Below are positions 15,305-24,079 of a stretch of DNA of 28,081 nucleotides, in pieces. How positions within the stretch are numbered: position 1 is the stretch's first letter; each line of letters starts with the position of its first letter. This stretch comes from Helicobacter sp. (GTDB lineage: Bacteria > Campylobacterota > Campylobacteria > Campylobacterales > Helicobacteraceae), in NCBI RefSeq assembly GCF_014799995.1, contig NZ_JAAVGY010000061.1, forward strand, positions 1 to 28,081, written 5' to 3'. Under the pieces are notes generated by a model. The model ran no database searches. It saw only the letters and a program-made list of their open reading frames with translations, and had not been told where the DNA came from. Position numbers and translations under genes: made by a program.

Positions 15305-16153
15305 CTATTGCGCTTGCGTATTTAGCAATTCAACTTCTGCAACATCTTGAGATTCTGTGACATTATTTTCAAGATTGGCAGGCATTTCGTTTTTAACATC
15401 TACAAGCCAATAAAATTTTGCAACTTCATCTGAAGCAGGTTTGACAATAGCAATCTGATAACCTTGTTGTAACTCAACTTCTTCTACCACACCGACTAAA
15501 ATGCCAGAATAAAAAATATTATCATAACCACTCGTTCGCACAATTGCTCCTACTTCAACTTTTGGATGTAGGGGAATGAAATCTACAACAAAACCTCTAT
15601 TAATGTCATATTTTGCGATTCCTTGTGATTTTTCATTGCCCACCATTACACTATAACTACATTTTTCATCACCATTCAAAAATCCCTCTAAACGATGATT
15701 TTGCAAAATCGCAATTCCTGCTACTTTATTATCGTTAATAAGACCGAAAATAGTGCCATTTTGATATGCTTTGCTATTTTTATACTCTAACCAAATCTTT
15801 TTATAGTCATTCATACGCACAAATGAAAGCATACGCACAAATGAAAGTTCTGGGAGATTCAAACGCAGAGGAGAATTAATAGACTCCAATAAATCATTGT
15901 ATTCAACTTTTAAAGCCTCTAACAAATATTCTATCTGCTGTTTATCTCTCAAAGAATCTGAAAGCTGTTTAATCTGCTCTGCTTGATAAAAATGACGTTG
16001 AATTGCATTTAACATATTGCTATTAAGATTTAAGAAGCCTCTCTTAATATTATCACTAAAGAATAATATTTTACTTTGCACTTCGGTAGAAATTTTCATA
16101 GAAATAAACAATGCAACAAATACAAAGATAATCCACAGCAAAACTTTTTTCAC
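15305..16153 (-). CDS. mreC: Rod shape-determining protein MreC
   Basis: A 282-residue bitopic inner-membrane protein with one N-terminal membrane helix (VLLWIIFVFVALFI, 4-17), a periplasmic coiled coil (about 45-95) and the paired beta-barrel MreC domain (110-260). It links MreB filaments to the cell-wall elongation enzymes. The start is a GTG at 16151-16153 with a GAGGGTG element upstream. It ends the fabZ-lpxA-clpX-mreB-mreC run, 63 bases after mreB, and the same gene order is known in H. pylori. The 6-residue tandem LSFVRM-LSFVRM is described separately. Confidence 0.95.
   Translation of the reverse strand: MKKVLLWIIFVFVALFISMKISTEVQSKILFFSDNIKRGFLNLNSNMLNAIQRHFYQAEQIKQLSDSLRDKQQIEYLLEALKVEYNDLLESINSPLRLNLPELSFVRMLSFVRMNDYKKIWLEYKNSKAYQNGTIFGLINDNKVAGIAILQNHRLEGFLNGDEKCSYSVMVGNEKSQGIAKYDINRGFVVDFIPLHPKVEVGAIVRTSGYDNIFYSGILVGVVEEVELQQGYQIAIVKPASDEVAKFYWLVDVKNEMPANLENNVTESQDVAEVELLNTQAQ
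15812..15847. repeat. 18-bp in-frame tandem duplication inside mreC
   Basis: CATACGCACAAATGAAAG occurs twice in direct succession (15812-15829 and 15830-15847). It doubles six residues (LSFVRM) without breaking the frame, between the coiled coil and the first beta-barrel of MreC. Confidence 0.9.
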
Positions 16154-16216
16154 TTATTTTTTCACCCTCGCCATTTTTTGCATTGTTTTTATCTTAAAAA
16201 ACCCTATCCCTTGAAA

Positions 16217-17251
16217 TTATTCATAAGAAAGCTGCTGCAAAACATCAATCTCTTCTAAGGCTTTACCTGTTCCTTTTGCAACACACAATAAGGGTTCTTC
16301 ACCCACATATACAGGGAGTTTTACAACATCGGACAAGTATTTATCAAGCCCACGAATCAGTGCCCCACCGCCTGTAAGGACGATTCCATTTTCTACAATA
16401 TCTCCAGCCAAATCTGGTGGCATTTGCTCTAAAACATCTTTTAAGGCATTGGAAATTTCTTTCAAGGGCTCTTTCATTGCTTCCCGCACATCTTCGCTCG
16501 TGAGTTCAATAGTATTTAGTAATCCACTGACTTGGTCGCGCCCTTTAACTTGCATTACAAGCGGCTCATCAAGACTAACCGCAGAACCAATTTGGATTTT
16601 AATCTCTTCTCCTGTGCGCTCACCAATGAGCAAGCTATATTTCCTACGCACATAATCCACTACGGCTAAATCAAGTTTATCACCCGCAACGCGCAAAGAC
16701 TTTGAAATCACTAATCCGCCTAAAGAAATCACGCCAATTTCTGTTGTTCCCCCGCCAATATCCACAACCAAACTTCCCTTAGGTTCTTTGACAGGTAAGC
16801 CTGCACCAATTGCAGCCGCCATTGGCTCTTCAATCAAAAACACTTCTCTTGCTCCCGCACTAATGGCGGATTCTCTAACGGCTTTGCGCTCAACACCTGT
16901 TAATCCATAAGGCACACAAACAATAATTCTAGGGCGCATTAAAGCTTTTCTTCTATGTGCTTTTTCAATAAAATAACGAATCATCTTCTCTGTCATATCA
17001 AAGTCCGCAATGACACCATCTTTCATTGGACGTACCGCCAAAATACTCCCCGGCGTCTTACCCACCATATCTTTTGCTTCGTGTCCTACTGCTAGAATCT
17101 TATTTTTACCATAACGATCATTTTGCACAGCTACAACAGAAGGTTCATTAATAATAATGCCCTGCCCTTTTACTAAAACAATCGTATTTGCCGTCCCAAG
17201 GTCAATTGAAATATCGTGTGAAAACCATCCAACCACTCTATCTAATACCAT
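16217..17251 (-). CDS. mreB: Rod shape-determining protein MreB (bacterial actin)
   Basis: A 344-residue actin-like ATPase that polymerises under the inner membrane and directs wall synthesis. It shows the phosphate-1 motif DISIDLGTANTIV near the N-terminus, the catalytic and phosphate-2 region LVVDIGGGTTEIGVISLGG, and the adenosine motif GIVLTGGGALIRGLD. The amphipathic N-terminus MVLDRVVGWF fits membrane binding. The ATG at 17251 follows AAAGAGAG. It lies between clpX (26-base gap) and mreC. Confidence 0.98.
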   Translation of the reverse strand: MVLDRVVGWFSHDISIDLGTANTIVLVKGQGIIINEPSVVAVQNDRYGKNKILAVGHEAKDMVGKTPGSILAVRPMKDGVIADFDMTEKMIRYFIEKAHRRKALMRPRIIVCVPYGLTGVERKAVRESAISAGAREVFLIEEPMAAAIGAGLPVKEPKGSLVVDIGGGTTEIGVISLGGLVISKSLRVAGDKLDLAVVDYVRRKYSLLIGERTGEEIKIQIGSAVSLDEPLVMQVKGRDQVSGLLNTIELTSEDVREAMKEPLKEISNALKDVLEQMPPDLAGDIVENGIVLTGGGALIRGLDKYLSDVVKLPVYVGEEPLLCVAKGTGKALEEIDVLQQLSYE

Positions 17252-17277
17252 ATTCTCTCTCTTTCTTTATCGTGGAT

Positions 17278-18525
17278 TCAAGCACTCTTTTTGCTTGTTT
17301 TTTTCTGTTTTACTAGCATAGGTTTTGCCTGCTTTAAAACCGCCTCCTTAGTGATAACCACCTCATAACCTCTCAATTCTGGTAATTCATACATAATATC
17401 TAACATAATTTCCTCCATAATTGAGCGCAACCCTCTTGCACCTGTCTTTCGTGCAATAGCAAGATTCGCAATTTCCTCTAATGCCTCCTCTTTGAAAGTT
17501 AAACTCACTCCATCAAAAGCAAAGAGTTTCTTATATTGCTTTGTCAAGGCATTTTTTGGCTTTTGCAGAATCTCAATCATTGCTTCTTTGGTAATTTCTT
17601 CTAAAGTTGCAATCATATGCAAGCGTCCAATCAATTCTGGAATCAAACCAAAACTGACTAAATCATCTGGCTCTACTTGCTCTAAAATATTCTCTTGGGC
17701 GACTTTTTCATTCACCTTATGATGAAACCCCAAGCTATTCCCTCCGATTCTGCGCTCAATAATATCCTTTAGCCCATCAAATGCTCCCCCGCAGATAAAT
17801 AAAATATCCTTGGTGTCAATTTGGATAAACTCTTGATTGGGGTGTTTTCTGCCACCCTTTGGAGGAACATTAACAACACTACCCTCTATAATCTTCAACA
17901 ATGCTTGTTGCACACCCTCTCCTGACACATCACGCGTAATGGAGCGGTTCTCTGAAAGTCTTGAAATCTTGTCAATCTCATCAATAAATACAATGCCTTT
18001 TTGCGCCTTTTGTGCATCACCATTTGCCTCTTGAAGCAAACGCGTCAGGATATTCTCCACATCTTCACCCACATAACCTGCCTCTGTCAAGCTTGTCGCA
18101 TCGCAAATCGCAATAGGAATATTCAGAAATTTCGCCAATGTCTGTGCCATTAATGTTTTTCCGCTTCCTGTTGGACCAATGAGCAAAATATTAGATTTCG
18201 CAATCTCTGTCTCTTCCTCCTCTTGCCCTTTGGATTGCAACACACGCTTGTAATGATTATACACTGCTACACTAAAGACTTTTTTAGCTCTTTCTTGACC
18301 AATGACATATTCATCTAATACCGCCTTGAGCTCTTTAGGGGGGACGATATTTAATTCTTCGCTTTTGAGAGATTCTGATTCTTCATCAAAATGCTGCTCA
18401 CCTCCAACAAGCAAACTATACGAAGCAATAATACAATTTTTACAAATACAAACATTATTTCCCGCAATCAATGGATTCTTTTGAGACTCTTTAGATTTGC
18501 AAAAATCACAAACTTTTTCACTCAT
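17278..18525 (-). CDS. clpX: ATP-dependent protease ATP-binding subunit ClpX
   Basis: A AAA+ unfoldase that feeds tagged proteins to ClpP. I choose the ATG at 18523-18525 because AAGGA lies just upstream and MSEKVCDFC begins the zinc domain (Cys6, Cys9, Cys28, Cys31); an in-frame upstream extension to 18591 looks artefactual. The protein is 415 residues. Walker A is GPTGSGKT, Walker B is IVFIDEIDKI, the pore loop is GYVGEDVE, and RKTGARGLRSIMEE is sensor 2. Its start overlaps the lpxA stop by 8 bases, so the genes are translationally coupled. ClpP is not in the window. Confidence 0.98.
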   Translation of the reverse strand: MSEKVCDFCKSKESQKNPLIAGNNVCICKNCIIASYSLLVGGEQHFDEESESLKSEELNIVPPKELKAVLDEYVIGQERAKKVFSVAVYNHYKRVLQSKGQEEEETEIAKSNILLIGPTGSGKTLMAQTLAKFLNIPIAICDATSLTEAGYVGEDVENILTRLLQEANGDAQKAQKGIVFIDEIDKISRLSENRSITRDVSGEGVQQALLKIIEGSVVNVPPKGGRKHPNQEFIQIDTKDILFICGGAFDGLKDIIERRIGGNSLGFHHKVNEKVAQENILEQVEPDDLVSFGLIPELIGRLHMIATLEEITKEAMIEILQKPKNALTKQYKKLFAFDGVSLTFKEEALEEIANLAIARKTGARGLRSIMEEIMLDIMYELPELRGYEVVITKEAVLKQAKPMLVKQKKTSKKSA

Positions 18526-19324
18526 TATTTTTCCTTGTAAAAGGGATTCCCCTCGTGGATTGAATAATAAATTCACACATCTTTTGGACATTAGAATCTT
18601 TTACGCCCTCATCAAGAATCTCTTTTGCGATTTCTTTAATGGGAGCATTACCAAAAAAAAGACGTTTATAAGCATTATGAATCTTATCTACTTGATGATG
18701 CTCGAAGTTTTTACGCAAACGATGCAAGTTCAACCCTCTCACGACTGCACGATTCCCCTCTGCCATACAAAAAGGAGGAATATCTTGTGAAAGCGCACTT
18801 GCCCCCGCAATCATCGCATAATCTCCCACTTTTACAAATTGATGAATCGGGGTTAAACCCCCAATATTGATATAATTGCCTAATACAATATGCCCCCCAA
18901 GCGTTGCACCATTTGCCAAAATGCAAGAATCTCCAATAATACAATCGTGTGCAATATGCACATACGCCATTAGCAAATTATTACTTCCAATGATTGTTTT
19001 GCCGCCCCCGCCCTCCGTTCCGGGATTTATCATCGTAAATTCTCGTATTTTATTATAATTACCGAAAATAAGTTCATTGGGTTCATCGTGGTATTTTAAA
19101 TCTTGTGGTTTTGTGCCCAAAGTCGCATTAGGAAAAATCTCATTCCCCTCCCCTAAAGTCGTATTGCCAAGAATCGTTACATTATTATAAAGTTTGCAAT
19201 CTTTACCAATCTTCACATCTTTACCAATGACGCAATAATGCCCAATCTCTACATTTTCACCAATCACTGCACCCTCTTCAATGATAGCAGTTTGTGCGAT
19301 TTTTGCTGATGTTGCGATACTCAC
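18518..19324 (-). CDS. lpxA: UDP-N-acetylglucosamine O-acyltransferase LpxA
   Basis: A 268-residue enzyme of the first step of lipid A synthesis, transferring a 3-hydroxyacyl chain from ACP to UDP-GlcNAc. Residues 1-190 form the left-handed beta helix of hexapeptide repeats (such as IGENVE, IGKDVK and IGDSCI). The catalytic His is His126 in YVHIAHDC. The C-terminal helical part contains NLHRLRKNF. The ATG overlaps the end of fabZ by 4 bases, and the 3' end overlaps clpX. Confidence 0.98.
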   Translation of the reverse strand: MSIATSAKIAQTAIIEEGAVIGENVEIGHYCVIGKDVKIGKDCKLYNNVTILGNTTLGEGNEIFPNATLGTKPQDLKYHDEPNELIFGNYNKIREFTMINPGTEGGGGKTIIGSNNLLMAYVHIAHDCIIGDSCILANGATLGGHIVLGNYINIGGLTPIHQFVKVGDYAMIAGASALSQDIPPFCMAEGNRAVVRGLNLHRLRKNFEHHQVDKIHNAYKRLFFGNAPIKEIAKEILDEGVKDSNVQKMCEFIIQSTRGIPFTRKNNE

Positions 19325-19791
19325 TTTTGCGCCTTTTTTTCCGTGTTATCTACTACCATTGCTTTCAATTCTGCTTCAGCGACTAATTTGTCCTCTACAT
19401 AGGCATAGCCTTGTAATACCCAAATTCCGCCTTTATGCTTCAAAACTTCCAACTTATAAACAAGTCTATCACCGGGAACAACAGGATTCCTAAATTTTGC
19501 TTTATCAATACTCATAAAATACACGATTTTATCGCCTGTATTTTGTGCATTATCCCCAAACATACTCACAAAGGCTAATACACCTCCTGCTTGTGCCATA
19601 CCCTCAATAATATATACACCGGGATAAATGGGTTGTATAGGAAAATGTCCATTGAAGACTTCCTCATTAATTGTAACATTTTTATATGCCTCAATTTTTT
19701 CATTGGGCGACAAAGAAATAATCCTATCTACGAGCAGTAAAGGATAGCGGTGTGGTAGAATCTCACGAATTTTTTGCACATCATAAATCAT
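19321..19791 (-). CDS. fabZ: 3-hydroxyacyl-ACP dehydratase FabZ
   Basis: A 156-residue hot-dog-fold dehydratase of the fatty-acid elongation cycle that competes with LpxA for 3-hydroxyacyl-ACP. The substrate loop HRYPLLLVDRI (14-24) and the catalytic His49 (in GHFPIQPIYPG) and Glu63 (in IIEGMAQAGG) are intact. The ATG at 19791 follows AAGGA with 6-base spacing. It heads the fabZ-lpxA-clpX-mreB-mreC operon. Confidence 0.98.
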   Translation of the reverse strand: MIYDVQKIREILPHRYPLLLVDRIISLSPNEKIEAYKNVTINEEVFNGHFPIQPIYPGVYIIEGMAQAGGVLAFVSMFGDNAQNTGDKIVYFMSIDKAKFRNPVVPGDRLVYKLEVLKHKGGIWVLQGYAYVEDKLVAEAELKAMVVDNTEKKAQK

Positions 19792-19816
19792 ACGAAATCC
19801 TTAAAACTAAAATTAA

Positions 19817-19825
19817 ATTTTAACA
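19817..19825 (-). promoter_or_regulatory. Extended -10 promoter for the fabZ operon
   Basis: On the minus strand TGTTAAAAT forms an extended -10 about 26 bases before the fabZ ATG in the 67-base gap after glcD, supporting a separate promoter for the operon. Confidence 0.45.
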
Positions 19826-19858
19826 TAAAATAAATTAACCCAAATAATTCCCATTTTA

Positions 19859-21238
19859 TTATAATGCCATTTTTCCCGGATTCAAAATATTATTAGGGTC
19901 AAAGGCTTTTTTAATTGAGCGAAATAAATCCATTTCCTCTTGACTAAAAGCCAAGTGCATAAAAGGTGCTTTTGAGATTCCGATTCCGTGTTCTCCACTC
20001 AATGTGCCACCGAGTTCCACAGTAATTTTAAAAATCTCTTCTATTGCCTGATGTCCCCTCTCTAATTCTTCTTGCTTACTCCCATCTACCATAACATTTG
20101 TATGCACATTGCCATCGCCTGTGTGCCCAAAACACGGAATCACAACATCATACTTTTTAGAAACTTCTGCAATCCTTTCTAATAATTGGGGCAATTTAGA
20201 ACGTGGAACCGTAATATCCTCATTTAATTTTTTGCTTCCATAAATCGTAATGCTTGGGCTTGCATTTTTACGCGCAAACCACAAATCCGCCGCTTCTTGT
20301 TCATTATTTGCCTTGATAAATTGACTTGCCCCATTTTCAAGAAATTTTTCCTCTATTTTATCAATTTGATATGTAATTTCTTCTGGCAAATTCCCATCTA
20401 CCTCCGTAATCAAAATCGCTCCTGCTTCTTTAGGCAAGCCCTTATGGAATTTCTCCTCTACCGCTCTAATGCTAAGATTATCCAAAAACTCCATTGCCAC
20501 AGGAGAGATTCCACTTGCCATTGTTTTATACACAGCATTCATCGCCGCTTGAATGCTAGGAAAAACACCCATTGCGCTTTGCTTATATTTCGGCTTGCTA
20601 AGTAATTTAAGTGTGATTTCCGTAATCACAGCCAATGTCCCCTCACTTGCAATCAGAATCCCGGCGACATTATAGCCCGCTACATCTTTAATCGTTTTTT
20701 TGCCTGCTCGGATAATGTCTCCATTGGGCAACACTGCACGCAACGCCATTACAAAGTCTTTTGTGATTCCATATTTTGCCGCACGCATTCCCCCTGCATT
20801 CTCACTTACATTTCCACCCAAAGTAGAATAATGTTCGCTTGCGGGATCCGGTGGATAGAACAAACTCACTGCTTCTGCCGCCTTTTGTAGTTGCATATTT
20901 ACAACGCCGGGCTGCACTCTAGCCACCATATTTTCCATATCAATTTCTAAAATCTGATTCATATGTTTTTCTAGTGCCAAAATCACCCCACCCTGCACCG
21001 CAAGCGCACCTCCTGTAAATCCACTTCCCGCACCACGTGGAATAATCGGAATCAAATGCTCATTGCAGTATTTCAATACACGACTCACTTCTTCTTCATT
21101 GTGGGGAAATACTACACATTCAGGATATTTTCTTTCTTTGGTTGCATCATAACAATAAGCAGCCAAATGCGCTTTATCACTAAAGCATTCACCCTCCCCT
21201 ACAATTGCTTTTAAATCCCTGATATTTTGTTCTGTCAT
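19859..21238 (-). CDS. glcD: GlcD-type FAD-linked oxidase (glycolate/D-lactate dehydrogenase)
   Basis: A 459-residue flavoprotein of the glycolate oxidase GlcD / D-lactate dehydrogenase family. The PCMH FAD domain contains IIPRGAGSGFTGGALAVQGG, HYSTLGGNVSENAGGMRA and GIL-ASEG. The C-terminal cap domain ends with the metal/substrate motifs CFGHTGDGNVHTN and LSGEHGIGISKAPF. It oxidises a 2-hydroxyacid and passes electrons to the respiratory chain; whether glycolate or D-lactate is preferred cannot be read from sequence. It starts 9 bases after the PgbA-like gene, whose stop overlaps its AAGGA. The same pair occurs in H. pylori (HP0508-HP0509). Confidence 0.93.
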   Translation of the reverse strand: MTEQNIRDLKAIVGEGECFSDKAHLAAYCYDATKERKYPECVVFPHNEEEVSRVLKYCNEHLIPIIPRGAGSGFTGGALAVQGGVILALEKHMNQILEIDMENMVARVQPGVVNMQLQKAAEAVSLFYPPDPASEHYSTLGGNVSENAGGMRAAKYGITKDFVMALRAVLPNGDIIRAGKKTIKDVAGYNVAGILIASEGTLAVITEITLKLLSKPKYKQSAMGVFPSIQAAMNAVYKTMASGISPVAMEFLDNLSIRAVEEKFHKGLPKEAGAILITEVDGNLPEEITYQIDKIEEKFLENGASQFIKANNEQEAADLWFARKNASPSITIYGSKKLNEDITVPRSKLPQLLERIAEVSKKYDVVIPCFGHTGDGNVHTNVMVDGSKQEELERGHQAIEEIFKITVELGGTLSGEHGIGISKAPFMHLAFSQEEMDLFRSIKKAFDPNNILNPGKMAL

Positions 21239-21247
21239 TTTAAGTCC

Positions 21248-22072
21248 TTAAAAAATATCTTTAATACCATTAAGGAAATAATTTGTAATTCTTCCAAAAA
21301 ATGTTGCATCTTCATCACGAATCTCACCTTTAACCAACGCATCAAAATAAATATAATAATCTTGTGTTTTCACATCATTAAAAAGATAAGAGAACCACGC
21401 TTGATTATTGCTTCCAATACGCGAAAAAAACGGCAGCATACGCTCTTCTATCGGGGCGCGCCCCGTAATGTAGTCTTTTTTTATAGCACTAAAGGTCTGA
21501 CAATCCAATGCTTGCCCCTCATTCAAATTCACTAGATAAACAATCCCTATCGCATACTGCGCACATACCTTACGAAAATCTCCCTTTACAGGTGCAGTAT
21601 GCCCTACTTCCATTAAATAAGCTGCAAACAAATCTGGATGCAGCCAAGTAACCTCTGGATATGCGGCTTTAATTTTCTCATAAATATCTTGCGTTGGGGC
21701 AATCAAAAGAGCACGGTCATTAAAACTGCGGAAAATCACTTCATCATTTTTTTGCGGCATTAAAATGGGCGTTGGAAATGCACTTTGTTCCAATCCTACA
21801 AAGGGTTCAAAGGCAATCTTTGCAAGATTCTCTCGAATCTCTATCACTGCAGCTTTCGCTACAATGCCAGAATGCTCTCTATCAAACCAACGAATAATCT
21901 CTCCACTCTCGCCGACTTTCAAATCAAATGCTGGCACATACGCATAATGCTCCGAATCTTTATCCATTTCTACAATAGGGACAATAATCTTATTGCCAAA
22001 GGGGGAAGCAAAGAGAAATGTGCTGAAAAAACAGAAAAACACATAGAATCTAAAAAGCCTTAAATCTTTCAT
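21248..22072 (-). CDS. PgbA N-terminal-domain protein (secreted or surface), lacking the Lys-rich tail
   Basis: A 274-residue protein with a signal peptide (LFRFYVFFCFFSTFLFAS, 5-22). The body resembles the N-terminal domain of Helicobacter PgbA/PgbB: GNKIIVPIVEMDKDSEHYAY, then FAAYLMEVGHTAPVKGDFR and IGSNNQAWFSYLFND. Position next to glcD also matches H. pylori pgbA. In H. pylori the protein is about 450 residues and binds plasminogen through a lysine-rich C-terminal part. That part is missing here (the protein ends FLNGIKDIF), so plasminogen binding should not be assumed. The conserved domain probably has an older cell-envelope role. Confidence 0.8.
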   Translation of the reverse strand: MKDLRLFRFYVFFCFFSTFLFASPFGNKIIVPIVEMDKDSEHYAYVPAFDLKVGESGEIIRWFDREHSGIVAKAAVIEIRENLAKIAFEPFVGLEQSAFPTPILMPQKNDEVIFRSFNDRALLIAPTQDIYEKIKAAYPEVTWLHPDLFAAYLMEVGHTAPVKGDFRKVCAQYAIGIVYLVNLNEGQALDCQTFSAIKKDYITGRAPIEERMLPFFSRIGSNNQAWFSYLFNDVKTQDYYIYFDALVKGEIRDEDATFFGRITNYFLNGIKDIF

Positions 22073-22135
22073 CGCAAAACAAACCTTAAATTAATTGATA
22101 TTCAATAAAAAATCTTAAATATTAAAAAATTCTGA

Positions 22136-22141
22136 AATTAT
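22136..22141 (-). promoter_or_regulatory. Candidate -10 box for the PgbA-like/glcD operon
   Basis: TATAAT on the minus strand, 63 bases before the 22072 start, in an AT-rich region without a clear -35. Confidence 0.4.
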
Positions 22142-22235
22142 AATTTATTTTTGCTTAAAGCGCAGCAAGATTTTATGGAATTTGTGCAAAATTTTTATAA
22201 ATTTTTATCCGATACTTTTGCACCTATCTAAAAAG

Positions 22236-22253
22236 TTGGAATCCTTTTTGCTT
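22236..22253 (+). promoter_or_regulatory. Sigma-54 (RpoN) -24/-12 promoter
   Basis: TTGGAATCCTTTTTGCTT carries the invariant GG (22238-22239) and GC (22250-22251) separated by exactly 10 bases, with flanking TT and TT as in Helicobacter RpoN promoters. Transcription would start near 22263, about 53 bases before the ATG of the following gene. Confidence 0.7.
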
Positions 22254-22315
22254 AGAGATCTGCGATCTTTAATTTCAAAACTCAACTTCAGGACTTGAAA
22301 GGATTTTGTTTTACG

Positions 22316-22888
22316 ATGATTATCAATCAAAATTTAAATTCTTTGGGTGGAATCTATAATGAAGCAAATCGCCTCCTTAGCGAGAATGTGCAATCCACAA
22401 ACAAAACACAAAGTAAAGAGCTACAAGAACAAGAGAAAGAAAGTTTTGGCGCAGAACGCATCACCTATGGTATGATTAGTTTGGAGCTTATGAATGATGA
22501 GCAATACAAAGCTTTCGAGAGAGTAACTGCTGGTATGTCGCCTAATGAAAAAATCTCTGTTGCACAAATGCTCACGAGGGCGGGTAATCTAAGTGCAAGC
22601 GTGGAACGCGTAGAACAGCGCGAAAAGGAATCCAAAGATTCTGACACAGAAGAAAGTGAACTCGGATTCCTGGGCATTACCAAAAATGGCTGGCAAGAGG
22701 TAGCAAAAGAATTTCAAGAAAGCTTAAATCATTTAGAGGGGCTTTATACTAAAAACTATAATGGGAATCTGACGAGTAACTACAATGATATTTTGCGCAA
22801 AAATACTGAAGCCAAGACCCAAAGAATCTTAAGAGAATTTAGTCACGCCATTTATAGCGGTAATGTGCAAATTGATACGATAAGCTAA
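22316..22888 (+). CDS. Unidentified protein, probable RpoN/flagellar-regulon member
   Basis: A hydrophilic protein of about 190 residues without signal peptide or membrane helix. The ATG at 22316 (MIINQNLNSLGG) is preferred; an in-frame TTG at 22295 would overlap the AAAGGA ribosome binding site. The N-terminus is followed by a Gln/Glu-rich linker, a conserved-looking helical block ISLELMNDEQYKAFERVTAG with MSPNEKISVAQMLTRAGNLS, and a C-terminal helical region. I do not recognise the family. The RpoN promoter suggests membership of the middle flagellar gene class, which in Helicobacter includes hook and late-assembly genes as well as unknown proteins. It stands alone between the pgbA-like operon and the T6SS remnant. 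Confidence 0.75.
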   Translation: MIINQNLNSLGGIYNEANRLLSENVQSTNKTQSKELQEQEKESFGAERITYGMISLELMNDEQYKAFERVTAGMSPNEKISVAQMLTRAGNLSASVERVEQREKESKDSDTEESELGFLGITKNGWQEVAKEFQESLNHLEGLYTKNYNGNLTSNYNDILRKNTEAKTQRILREFSHAIYSGNVQIDTIS

Positions 22889-22950
22889 AAGATAAGGCTG
22901 TTAAAGTCGTTTTAAACAAGTTTGTCCATAATTAATAAATTAAGCAAAAG

Positions 22951-22971
22951 AATATCAAAAGATTTGATATT
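22951..22971. repeat. 9-bp inverted repeat between the RpoN-dependent gene and the FHA pseudogene
   Basis: AATATCAAA-AGA-TTTGATATT. Read on the minus strand it is followed by CTTTTGC, so it may be a weak terminator for the decayed T6SS genes. The 247-base gap holds nothing else recognisable. Confidence 0.4.
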
Positions 22972-23135
22972 TAAAAAAAATATTTTAGAATTAATTATTC
23001 CTGCTTACCTTATTATTGTATGGTAAGGATTCCATATAGCAATAATATTCAATCATAAAATTTAATGGTTGATGAGGGCATAGATTATTTTACATCAAAC
23101 TTATCCCTACAAAAAGCAAAGAAAAATAATTCAGT

Positions 23136-24038
23136 TTAAGAACATCTATTTTTATATCTCTCCAAAGCTTTGATAGTTAAATTTTCAAACAGAGCTTTTT
23201 CTTCTTTGATATTGCCCTGAATAGCAACTTGGAGATATTTTATAAACATATTCTCTTCCATTTCTTCAAAAATAGGACTATATAATTCTTTACTAATCAA
23301 ACTTAAAGCTAAAAGATTAATGAGTTTTGTAGATTTTATCAGTGGAATATTTGTGATAATATTCTCCAAATCCTTAATATCTAGTTCTCCATATTGCTCA
23401 TTCAGTGTCGCACTTTTCTGCTTCATTTGCAATTCTTTTAAAGATCTATCAAGGGTTTTTAAAATATTTTGATATTCAAATTCTAAAGGATTTTTCTCAT
23501 CTTTTTGACTTGAAAAACCATTATCTATTTTTTCTTCTATAAAAGCATAATCCACTTTATTTTCAATTAATTCTTTTATATTTTCTTTTTCCTTAAAATC
23601 AAATTGAATCTTGCCTCTAGGCTTTAAAAGTTCCTCACTTGTGTCATTATGTTTTTCAATATCCTTAAAAGCCTCCTTATCTTTTAGAAAATCCTCATTG
23701 ATTTCTTTGTAATCTACAAAACGAAATCTGATATTTGCGATTCTAAAAGTATCACCTTTGTTAATAATAGTCTCAAAGCCGCCTTGCATTTTAGAAAAAG
23801 ATTCATTATAAAAAACAATGGCATTTTTCCACAGGCGCAATCGTGAAGAATCCCTCTTCAAAACCTATCTTAAGTGCCTGCTTTGTATTTGATTTTCTCT
23901 ATCTTGAACATAAAAAGAACACTGTGAATCACTCCCTATAAATCCCCCCTCTTTATCAAAAATATATGCCTTATCTTTAGTTAAGATTTCATCTAAATTT
24001 TCAATGATGATTCCAATTTTCTCCTCATTATCCACCAT
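23136..24038 (-). pseudogene. tagH: T6SS-associated FHA-domain protein (TagH-like), two frameshifts
   Basis: The ATG at 24036-24038 follows AGGAGG. The frame gives an FHA start (IFDKEGGFIGSDSQCSFYVQ then QIQSRHL) but stops at a TAG at 23865-23867. One base over, the FHA fold continues as IGFEEGFFTIAPVE. After a second shift near 23825 it returns to the first frame as KNAIVFYNESFSKMQGGF and continues to residue-rich helical sequence ending at 23136. Restoring one A at each of two A-runs would give a single protein of about 300 residues: FHA domain, charged linker and C-terminal helical domain. FHA proteins are part of T6SS post-translational control (PpkA/PppA pathway). Its position after tssM supports TagH. 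Sequencing error at homopolymers is the alternative to real decay. Confidence 0.75.
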
Positions 24039-24079
24039 TAATTTCCTCCTGCTATGATACGTTCTACGATTTTTATTTG

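Noticed and set aside
18526..18591. N-terminal extension of ClpX to 18591
   Set aside because: The zinc domain begins at the internal ATG 18525, which has its own AAGGA; the extension lies inside lpxA coding sequence.
18711..18944. 77-codon minus-strand ORF inside lpxA
   Set aside because: Out-of-frame shadow of the lpxA hexapeptide repeats.
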